Positions 57,945-64,000 of a stretch of DNA of 64,000 bases are shown here, piece by piece. Under the pieces are notes generated by a model that had not been told where the DNA came from, did not search any database, and saw only the letters and a program-made list of their open reading frames with translations. The translations under genes were made by a program, and so were the position numbers. Where the stretch lies: the NCBI GenBank assembly GCA_011523615.1, contig WTGJ01000027.1, forward strand, positions 583,333-647,332, in the 5' to 3' direction. The number at the start of each line of letters is the position of its first letter. Within the stretch, counting starts at the first letter, position 1. Source of the DNA: Chloroflexota bacterium. Lineage in GTDB: Bacteria > Chloroflexota > Anaerolineae > Aggregatilineales > Phototrophicaceae.

Positions 57945-58352
57945 TCACTGCTTGGATTTGCTTACGATTGTTTCAATTTCAGACACGATCGCATCCGCCC
58001 GAGTGCCCGGCCCGAATATGCTTGCGACACCATATGCTTGCATGGATTCGTAATCGTCTTGCGGGATGATCCCCCCCAGCAGCAGCGGAATAGCTTCCAG
58101 ACCGCACTCGTTCATTTTTTCCCGGATTCTGGGCACCAGGGACGTATGGGCACCACTCAAGATGCTCAAGCCTACCAGATCCACATCTTCTTGTAAGGCT
58201 GCTTCAGCGATCATCTCTGGTGTTTGCCTCAATCCCGTGTAAATCACCTCCATACCGGCGTCCCGCAACATCCGGGCAATGACCTTCGCCCCACGGTCGT
58301 GGCCATCCAGACCTGGTTTGGCGATCAAAATGCGAACTGGATGTTTGCTCAT
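57945..58352 (-). CDS. mcmA2: Methylmalonyl-CoA mutase B12-binding (small) subunit
   Basis: The 135-residue Rossmann-like subunit binds adenosylcobalamin base-off/His-on. The cobalamin motif DxHxxG is DGHDRG (D16, H18, G21), with the later [11 protein letters not shown] and [25 protein letters not shown] segments normal for the family. It pairs with the separate catalytic subunits encoded at 35587 and probably 41922, since no other B12 subunit is in the window. The start at 58352 has AAGGA about eight bases upstream; an ATG at 58361 is the alternative. First gene of the operon with meaB and prs. Confidence 0.95.
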   Translation of the reverse strand: MSKHPVRILIAKPGLDGHDRGAKVIARMLRDAGMEVIYTGLRQTPEMIAEAALQEDVDLVGLSILSGAHTSLVPRIREKMNECGLEAIPLLLGGIIPQDDYESMQAYGVASIFGPGTRADAIVSEIETIVSKSKQ

Positions 58353-58377
58353 CCGTAGCATCCTTGACTCAATGGTA

Positions 58378-58386
58378 CTATAGCAA
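58378..58386 (-). promoter_or_regulatory. Extended -10 promoter of the mcmA2-meaB-prs operon
   Basis: TGCTATAGT on the minus strand (58386-58378) is TG, one base, then TATAGT. The predicted start is near 58371, giving a leader of about 20 bases before ATG 58352. No good -35 was found. Confidence 0.4.
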
Positions 58387-58512
58387 ATTTCTGGCAGCAT
58401 TCATCCACCAAAGCGTATCACGCAGTGGCAACGGCGCCCGTATTGCTATTGTGCAAGCCAATAATTGCCTAGGAAACTCGCTGAGAATCAGCGATTGAGC
58501 CGGCCAGTCATA

Positions 58513-58848
58513 TCAACCCAGGCTCACGTGTTCAGAAAGCTCCTGAAGGATCTTATCTTTGGGTTTAAAACCGGTAATTCGATGGACATCTTCACCATTC
58601 TTGAACAAGATGAGCGTGGGAATGCCGCGAACTCCATACTGGGTGACCAATTCATAATTCTGGTCTGCATCCAGTTTGCCCACACGCAATACATCCCCTT
58701 TTTCGAAGGCGATTTGTTCTACGATGGGCGCAATCGCTTTGCAGGGCTGGCACCATTCCGCCCAAAAATCTACCAGCACCGGGATACTCGAATCGATCAC
58801 TTGCTCTTGGAAATTTTCAGTAGTCGCTTCGAAGGTAGAACCAGCCAT
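58513..58848 (-). CDS. trxA: Thioredoxin with CQPC active site
   Basis: This 111-residue cytoplasmic thiol-disulfide reductant has a complete thioredoxin fold: VLVDFWAEWC, the redox pair C33 and C36, VGKLDADQNYELVTQYGVRGIPT with the cis-proline, and LILFKNGEDVHRITG. The active site reads WCQPCK instead of the near-universal WCGPCK, which should change redox potential or partner choice. The ATG at 58848 has AGGAGG eight to nine bases upstream on the minus strand. It diverges from the hrcA heat-shock operon, and the 244-base region between them has only weak promoter-like boxes. Confidence 0.95.
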   Translation of the reverse strand: MAGSTFEATTENFQEQVIDSSIPVLVDFWAEWCQPCKAIAPIVEQIAFEKGDVLRVGKLDADQNYELVTQYGVRGIPTLILFKNGEDVHRITGFKPKDKILQELSEHVSLG

Positions 58849-59092
58849 CTGATCAGGCCTCCTGTATGACTCAAACATGACTAACCTAGCATATCTTTCG
58901 CGGATTTTCCAGCACTTCGGTCAATTCTCACCGCAAACCGGCTCTCTACGATATTTCCCAGACGCAACGTCACAGGCAAACTATACTGGCTTATTGCTGG
59001 TCTACTATCAGAAATTGCTTAACATTCACCATCCATTTTGACGCTTCAGCCAACGATTGCTATCATCGCACTACGTTTTCAGAGTACAGCCG

Positions 59093-60157
59093 ATGACTGC
59101 TCCTGAGCCTAACACTCAGGCATTTCCCTCATTAACCCTGCGCCAAGAGCAGATCTTATCTGCACTGATTCGTGCTTATTGTGAGCATCCGGAAGCGATC
59201 AGTTCACAGCTCCTCTCTGATCGTTTCAATTTCAACGTCAGTGCCGCGACGATCCGCAACGAGATGTCAGTTTTGGAACAGCACGGTTACATCGTCGCCC
59301 CACACCCATCTGCCGGTCGCATCCCCACGGAAAAAGGCTACCGTTATTTTGTCAGCAGCCTCCCGGAAGAAAACGCCTTGCTCCCACAAGAGCAAAGACA
59401 GATCGAGCGCAAGTTTCGCAGTGTCCCCTCTCAGAGCGAAGCCTGGTTGCAATTGGCGGCCAGCATGCTCGCGAGTCACGCCAACGCTGCTTCTTTGGTC
59501 ACCCCGCCGACATCGCTCGACGCCCGTTTGAAACACGTACAATTGATTTCCATCCACGAGCATTCCGTATTGTTTGTATTGGTTACGCAACAAGGCAGCG
59601 TTCACCAAAGGATGGTTACATTTGCGGAAACCCTCACCCAAGGGAATTTGAGTCAAATCGCCGCGATGGTCAATCAGGAATGTTCGGGGCACTCCGCCCG
59701 CTTGATCCGCATCAAAGCGACCAGTATGCCGTCTTTGCAGCGAGACATCTTGGAGATGATCGCCGAGTTGTTGGATCAAGAGGCCAATCATGTCCGGGTG
59801 GTATATCGTGGCGGACTGCACGAAATCCTCAATTCTTTCCCCGATCAAGAAGGAAGCCAGCAAGCATTGCGTGTTTTGGAAGAGGAGGCGATCCTCAACT
59901 GGATATTGGGTGAATTCGCCCAATCTCAGGTGAATGAAGTGAAGGTGATCATAGCCAGCGAGGGTCGCCTGGAGGTTCTGAATCGAATCTCGCTCGTATT
60001 ATCCCAGTATGGCTTGCCGGACCAGGCCGTGGGAACCGTTGGCATACTTGGCCCCACGCACCTGAATTACAGCAAAGCGATCAGCACGGTCCGCTACATC
60101 TCAGAACAATTGACCGAATTGTTGGAAGAACTGTATCAAGGAAATGCTCCCGCTTAA
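59093..60157 (+). CDS. hrcA: Heat-inducible transcription repressor HrcA
   Basis: HrcA represses chaperone genes and is released on heat stress when GroEL is busy. The 354-residue protein has the N-terminal winged-helix (LTLRQEQILSALIRAYCEHP, VSAATIRNEMSVLEQHGYI, HPSAGRIPTEKGYRYFV) and a GAF-like effector part, ending with ILGPTHLNYSKAISTVRYISEQL. It heads hrcA-grpE-dnaK-dnaJ. No CIRCE operator (TTAGCACTC-N9-GAGTGCTAA) is visible upstream. A TATACT box at 58982-58987 could be a -10, leaving a leader of about 100 bases. The start at 59093 lacks a clear ribosome site. Confidence 0.94.
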   Translation: MTAPEPNTQAFPSLTLRQEQILSALIRAYCEHPEAISSQLLSDRFNFNVSAATIRNEMSVLEQHGYIVAPHPSAGRIPTEKGYRYFVSSLPEENALLPQEQRQIERKFRSVPSQSEAWLQLAASMLASHANAASLVTPPTSLDARLKHVQLISIHEHSVLFVLVTQQGSVHQRMVTFAETLTQGNLSQIAAMVNQECSGHSARLIRIKATSMPSLQRDILEMIAELLDQEANHVRVVYRGGLHEILNSFPDQEGSQQALRVLEEEAILNWILGEFAQSQVNEVKVIIASEGRLEVLNRISLVLSQYGLPDQAVGTVGILGPTHLNYSKAISTVRYISEQLTELLEELYQGNAPA

Positions 60158-60169
60158 ATGTTAACATTT
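60156..60169 (+). promoter_or_regulatory. Perfect 14-base palindrome between hrcA and grpE
   Basis: AAATGTTAACATTT is its own reverse complement and overlaps the hrcA stop codon. Its central TTAACATT also occurs once upstream of hrcA (59019-59026). It could be an operator for this heat-shock operon in place of CIRCE, or chance. Confidence 0.35.
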
Positions 60170-60235
60170 CGCTATCAGTTTGCCTTTACACTGGGGACGG
60201 ATCAACAGCGTGCATTGGACGAGGATTGAGTAGGA

Positions 60236-60826
60236 ATGGTGCTCTCAGAGAACGAAACCGAACGACTGGAGGATGAATCTGAACCCAACGGTGAGGAATC
60301 CTCGGAGAATGCTGCGAGCGATCCCTCTGCAGAGCAAGCGGAACCAAATGCAGAAGTTGAACCAGGGATCAACTTGCTCGAGGCTTTGATGAGCGCTCAG
60401 AAAGAAGCAGCAGAATATAAAGACGGCTGGCAACGGGAAAGAGCGGACTATAGCAATTATCGCAAGAGAGTGGAACGGCAGCATGAAGCGACATTGCAAG
60501 ATGTCACTTTAGGTGTGTTTGAGAAAATCCTGCCGCTGTTTGACGATTTGGAGCGGGCCAGTGTGAACATCCCGCAAGAATATGTGGCTGCTCCCTGGTA
60601 TGAAGGTATCGCGCTGATCCAACGCAAAATGGAACAGTTGCTCACCGAATATGAAATAGAAATTGTCGATCCACTTGGTACTGAGTTCGACCCAAACATC
60701 CACGAAGCAATTGGCATCGAAATCTCAGAGGAATTCGACAGCAACCAGGTGTCGGAAACCATCCAAAGAGGATATATCTGCAATGGCCGTCTCATCCGAC
60801 CGGCCTTGGTGAAAGTAGCAAAATAG
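60236..60826 (+). CDS. grpE: Nucleotide exchange factor GrpE
   Basis: GrpE speeds ADP release from DnaK. The 196-residue protein has an acidic, disordered N-terminus rich in Glu/Ser/Asn (about residues 1-45), a long helix ([25 protein letters not shown]), then [14 protein letters not shown] and the C-terminal beta domain with [16 protein letters not shown] and [21 protein letters not shown]. These are canonical. GAGGA ten bases upstream is the likely ribosome site for ATG 60236. It lies between hrcA and dnaK in the heat-shock operon. Confidence 0.96.
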   Translation: MVLSENETERLEDESEPNGEESSENAASDPSAEQAEPNAEVEPGINLLEALMSAQKEAAEYKDGWQRERADYSNYRKRVERQHEATLQDVTLGVFEKILPLFDDLERASVNIPQEYVAAPWYEGIALIQRKMEQLLTEYEIEIVDPLGTEFDPNIHEAIGIEISEEFDSNQVSETIQRGYICNGRLIRPALVKVAK

Positions 60827-60858
60827 AAATTACAAGGAACAACAAAGGAGTTCACTTC

Positions 60859-62781
60859 ATGGGAAGAATCATCGGCATTGATTTAGGCACAACCAATTCT
60901 GCGGTCGCCGTGATGGAAGGTGGCGAGCCGGTCGTGATCCCTTCGCAAGAAGGCGGTCGTGTCATCCCTTCGGTTGTCGCCATCAATGCAAAAACGGGTG
61001 AACGCTTAGTGGGCAAAGTCGCCCGAAACCAGGCAGTGGTCAACCCGGAAAACACCATCTTTTCGGTCAAACGCTTCATGGGCAGGAAATTCAAAGATGC
61101 CGAAGTGCAGAATTCGATCCGTCGCGTTCCCTACAAAGTAAAAGCCGCCCAAAATGGTGATGTAAGAGTAGTGATGGCCGACCGCGATTATAGCCCACCC
61201 GAAATCTCGGCGATGATCCTGCAAAAAATCAAAGCAGATGCCGAAGCGTATTTGGGTGAAACGGTAGATCGCGCAGTCATTACGGTGCCTGCATATTTCA
61301 ACGATACCCAACGGAATGCGACGAAAGACGCCGGTAAAATCGCCGGCCTGGATGTGCTGCGCATCATCAATGAACCCACCGCTTCCAGCCTTGCCTATGG
61401 TCTGGATGAAAACAAAAACGAAATCATTGCCGTCTACGATCTGGGCGGTGGGACTTTCGATATCTCCATTCTGGATGTAGGAGACGGAGTTTTCCAGGTT
61501 CGCAGCACCAATGGTGATACCTATTTGGGTGGTGACGATTTTGACGAAGCCATCATCGATTGGCTGGCCGATGAGTTTAAGAAAGAACAGGGCATTGATC
61601 TGCGAGAAGACCGCCAAGCCTTGCAAAGACTGAAAGAAGCAGCTGAAAAAGCCAAGATCGAGCTTTCTACAACCCTGACCTCAGAGATCAACTTACCCTT
61701 CATCACTGCCGATGCGAGTGGGCCCAAACACTTAACCATGAACTTGAGCCGGGCCAAACTGGAAAGCATGGTGGCTCACCTGGTCGAGCAATCGATCGAT
61801 CCCTGTCGTCAAGCCCTCAAGGATGCGGATCTGGATGCGAGTTCGATCCATTCGGTGATCCTCGTCGGTGGCATGACGCGCATGCCGGCCATTCAGGAAG
61901 CAGTGAAGAGCTTTTTCGGCAAAGAGCCCATCAAGAGTGTCAATCCCGATGAAGTCGTAGCGCAAGGAGCGGCCATTCAAGCAGGCGTTTTGGCTGGCGA
62001 TGTCAAAGACATTTTGCTCCTGGATGTAACCCCGCTCACGTTAAGCGTGGAGACACTGGGCGGTGTCGCGACTGCGATGATCGAACGCAATACCACCATT
62101 CCCACGCACAAAACGCAGGTATATTCCACCGCTGCCGATAACCAAACCAGCGTCGAAATTCACATCGTCCAGGGTGAGCGGCCCATGGCGGCAAACAACA
62201 AATCTCTGGGCAAGTTCATGCTGGATGGCATTCCACCCGCACCCAGGGGAATGCCACAAATCGAAGTGACCTTTGACATTGACGCCAATGGCATACTGAA
62301 TGTAAGCGCCAAAGACTCAGCCACTGAACGCGAGCAAAGCATCACGATCACGGCCAGCAGTGGCTTGAGTGATGATGAAGTCGATCGCATGGTAAAAGAA
62401 GCAGAGAAATTCGCGACTGAAGATGCAAAGAGCCGCGAAGCAGCTGAAATCAACAACCAGGCAGAGGCGGCCATATTCACCGCAGAGAAAACATTGCGCG
62501 ATTTTGGCGATAAACTGCCAGATGAGGCTAAGGAAGAAACCCAGGAAAAGATCACCGCAGTGCGTACGGCACAAACCGCGGCAGACTTGGGCGCATTGAG
62601 CCAGGCGACTGAGGCACTGGTAGACTACGTGCAATCACTGGGAGCACAGATGTACCAGCATGCCCCGGAAGAAGGAATGGATGGCAGTGGTGACGCAACT
62701 GATTCCACCGCCAATGGCGAGAGCAATACCAAAGCTGAAGAAGAAGATGATGTCGTAGATGCGGAATTCACAGAAACTTGA
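60859..62781 (+). CDS. dnaK: Molecular chaperone DnaK (Hsp70)
   Basis: This 640-residue ATP-dependent chaperone has the N-terminal ATPase lobe [18 protein letters not shown], the [20 protein letters not shown] and [14 protein letters not shown] phosphate motifs, [13 protein letters not shown]-like segment [13 protein letters not shown], the linker [12 protein letters not shown], a substrate-binding beta domain and a C-terminal helical lid ending in an acidic [11 protein letters not shown] tail. AGGAG lies eight bases before the ATG. grpE ends 32 bases upstream and dnaJ follows after a 73-base gap containing a 14-codon mini-frame. Confidence 0.98.
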   Translation: MGRIIGIDLGTTNSAVAVMEGGEPVVIPSQEGGRVIPSVVAINAKTGERLVGKVARNQAVVNPENTIFSVKRFMGRKFKDAEVQNSIRRVPYKVKAAQNGDVRVVMADRDYSPPEISAMILQKIKADAEAYLGETVDRAVITVPAYFNDTQRNATKDAGKIAGLDVLRIINEPTASSLAYGLDENKNEIIAVYDLGGGTFDISILDVGDGVFQVRSTNGDTYLGGDDFDEAIIDWLADEFKKEQGIDLREDRQALQRLKEAAEKAKIELSTTLTSEINLPFITADASGPKHLTMNLSRAKLESMVAHLVEQSIDPCRQALKDADLDASSIHSVILVGGMTRMPAIQEAVKSFFGKEPIKSVNPDEVVAQGAAIQAGVLAGDVKDILLLDVTPLTLSVETLGGVATAMIERNTTIPTHKTQVYSTAADNQTSVEIHIVQGERPMAANNKSLGKFMLDGIPPAPRGMPQIEVTFDIDANGILNVSAKDSATEREQSITITASSGLSDDEVDRMVKEAEKFATEDAKSREAAEINNQAEAAIFTAEKTLRDFGDKLPDEAKEETQEKITAVRTAQTAADLGALSQATEALVDYVQSLGAQMYQHAPEEGMDGSGDATDSTANGESNTKAEEEDDVVDAEFTET

Positions 62782-62791
62782 TGGAGGCAGC

Positions 62792-62836
62792 ATGAACTCC
62801 AACGGCTGCGCCAGTTTGCCTTCATCAGAAGATTGA
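62792..62836 (+). other. 14-codon mini-frame with strong ribosome site between dnaK and dnaJ
   Basis: GGAGG (62783-62787) precedes ATG 62792; the frame reads MNSNGCASLPSSED and stops at TGA 62834-62836. It is in the same frame as dnaJ, whose ATG is 18 bases after the stop and has only weak purines before it. It may set dnaJ translation by termination-reinitiation, or be chance. Confidence 0.4.
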
Positions 62837-62854
62837 ACCAGCAGAAAGCGCACC

Positions 62855-64000
62855 ATGGCTCGTGATTACTATGAGGTGCTCGGCGTAGCACGCTCAGCAT
62901 CAAAAGAAGAGATCAAGAACGCCTTTCGCAAGCGAGCGCGGCGATATCACCCGGATGTGAATCCTTCGCCGGACGCGGAAGAACGTTTCAAAGAACTGAA
63001 TGAAGCTTTTGCCGTATTGAATGACGATCAAAAAAAAGCCCGTTATGACCACTTTGGCCATGCAGGTGTAGAAGGTTTCGCCAGGAACGCGAGAGCGGCT
63101 GGCTTCGGTGGTTTGGAAGACATACTAGATGACTTGTTCCAGAATTTCAGTGGCTTCAGCCGAACGCGCGCCGCCCATGGTCCTCGCCCTGGCAATGATC
63201 GCCGCCTGGACATTGCCATCGACTTTGAGGATGCGGTATCTGGAGTGGACATCCACCAGGATTTTGAACGATTGGAAATTTGTGATCATTGCGAAGGGAT
63301 TGGCGCAGCCAAAGGCACAAAAGCCATTCGCTGCACAGAATGCAACGGCTCCGGCGAGATCCGGCACGTGCAAAACACGTTCTTGGGTTCTATGGTGCGG
63401 GCCGTAACATGCAGTGTATGCCACGGCAGCGGTCAGTTGATCCCTAATCCCTGCAGATCTTGTCGAGGCCAGGGGCGTACCTTGACACAGGTGAGCAAGA
63501 CTTTTTCCATTCCTGGTGGTGTGTATGACGGGACCAAGATTCAGTTTCGCGGCGATGGAGACGTGGGTGAACCCGGCGCAGCGAGAGGCAATCTGTATCT
63601 CGTGGTTCGGGTCCGGAAGCACAAGTATTTCAAACGGGAAGATAGCGATATCATTCTCGACATACAGCTGAACGTCGCTCAGGCAGCGCTCGGTGATCAG
63701 ATCCTAGTGCCGGTCGTTGGTGGAGATGAAGTCGAGATATCCGTTCCAGCGGGGACGCAAACGGGCAAATCGTTTCGTATGCGCGGGCACGGTTTCCCAA
63801 GGCTGAGAACAGACGGAACCAGCAGCGGCCGGGGCGACCAAATCGTGTACGTTCAGGTACAAGTCCCCACGCAGTTAACCGAAGACCAACGAGAGCTCTT
63901 TCAACAATTGTCTCAATCGCTTGGCAAAAATGTGCAACCTCAACAGAACGGTCGCGGCTTTTTTGACCGGATGAAAGAGTTCATCACCGGGGAAAACAGC
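62855..64000 (+). CDS. dnaJ: Molecular chaperone DnaJ, 3' end beyond the window
   Basis: DnaJ stimulates DnaK ATP hydrolysis and presents clients. The 382 visible residues contain the J domain ([19 protein letters not shown] with HPD in RYHPDVNP), a short Gly/Phe region, the zinc-binding region with four CxxCxGxG-type repeats ([32 protein letters not shown]), and the C-terminal substrate domains ([26 protein letters not shown]). The first zinc repeat has isoleucine for the usual last small residue but keeps both cysteines. The frame is still open at 64000; given the usual length near 380, only a short tail is missing. Confidence 0.96.
   Translation, partial: MARDYYEVLGVARSASKEEIKNAFRKRARRYHPDVNPSPDAEERFKELNEAFAVLNDDQKKARYDHFGHAGVEGFARNARAAGFGGLEDILDDLFQNFSGFSRTRAAHGPRPGNDRRLDIAIDFEDAVSGVDIHQDFERLEICDHCEGIGAAKGTKAIRCTECNGSGEIRHVQNTFLGSMVRAVTCSVCHGSGQLIPNPCRSCRGQGRTLTQVSKTFSIPGGVYDGTKIQFRGDGDVGEPGAARGNLYLVVRVRKHKYFKREDSDIILDIQLNVAQAALGDQILVPVVGGDEVEISVPAGTQTGKSFRMRGHGFPRLRTDGTSSGRGDQIVYVQVQVPTQLTEDQRELFQQLSQSLGKNVQPQQNGRGFFDRMKEFITGENS

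Noticed and set aside
58478-58494. Small hairpin (CGCTGA-GAA-TCAGCG) downstream of trxA
   Set aside because: Six-base stem with no following T-run on either strand, so not a convincing terminator.
58849-59092. CIRCE operator or RNA thermometer upstream of hrcA
   Set aside because: I looked for TTAGCACTC/GAGTGCTAA and for a long hairpin masking the ribosome site and found neither.

Overview
The window is a compact bacterial chromosome segment, a little over 50% G+C by eye, with no rRNA, tRNA, CRISPR array, insertion sequence or phage gene that I can recognise. Gene content fits a Chloroflexota-type bacterium, which is an inference: a two-subunit glycine decarboxylase, a glyA-gcvT gene fusion, a methylmalonyl-CoA mutase with separate catalytic and B12 subunits, a lone Flp pilin, an EF-G2-like GTPase and a short-form alpha-glucan phosphorylase. 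All recognised genes are housekeeping or central-metabolic. No gap between genes exceeds about 245 bases. The longest (58849-59092) lies between trxA and hrcA and holds only weak promoter-like sequence.

Layout. 1-8415: the end of an alpha-glucan phosphorylase, then a minus-strand group for cell-envelope work (four-parvulin foldase, TPR lytic transglycosylase), an unknown 161-aa protein and a DUF255/YyaL protein. 8548-12627: ftsH converging on an EF-G2-like gene. 12799-19334: Flp pilin, the glyA-gcvT fusion, and the converging gcvH-gcvPA-gcvPB operon, which together supply the H, P and T proteins of glycine cleavage plus serine hydroxymethyltransferase. 19438-21346: a SCO copper chaperone and alanine racemase. 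21390-28852: tgt-uvrA-copA-gdpD, tightly packed. 28817-32087: queG (a second queuosine gene), a methyltransferase and a GT1 glycosyltransferase. 32080-44876: a propionate/methylmalonyl-CoA region with epimerase, acyl-CoA dehydrogenase, quinone-reductase-like protein, CYTH protein, mutase catalytic subunit, carboxylase (carboxyltransferase, biotin carboxylase, biotin carrier), CHAD protein, a second mutase-type catalytic subunit, an SDR and YbaK. 44871-53117: dnaE, mutM, an MBL hydrolase and secA. 53188-58352: aldo/keto reductase, acyl-CoA ligase, and the operon B12 subunit-meaB-PRPP synthetase that completes the mutase system. 58513-64000: thioredoxin, then hrcA-grpE-dnaK-dnaJ, with dnaJ running off the end.

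The genes combine into a propionyl-CoA to succinyl-CoA route: carboxylase, epimerase, mutase 1 with the small B12 subunit, and MeaB as its GTPase chaperone. Mutase 2 has phenylalanine where methylmalonyl-CoA mutases have tyrosine and probably uses another acyl-CoA.

The most unusual observations are the three-part SHMT/degenerate GcvT-like/GcvT fusion, two mutase catalytic subunits with one visible B12 subunit, CYTH and CHAD genes embedded separately in the propionate locus, a CYTH gene whose best ribosome-binding site and ATG are cut off by an in-frame amber codon, -10 boxes readable on both strands at four divergent gene pairs, and likely leaderless starts. I found no clear defence, secretion-island or mobile system, so the novelty here lies in gene architecture and regulation.
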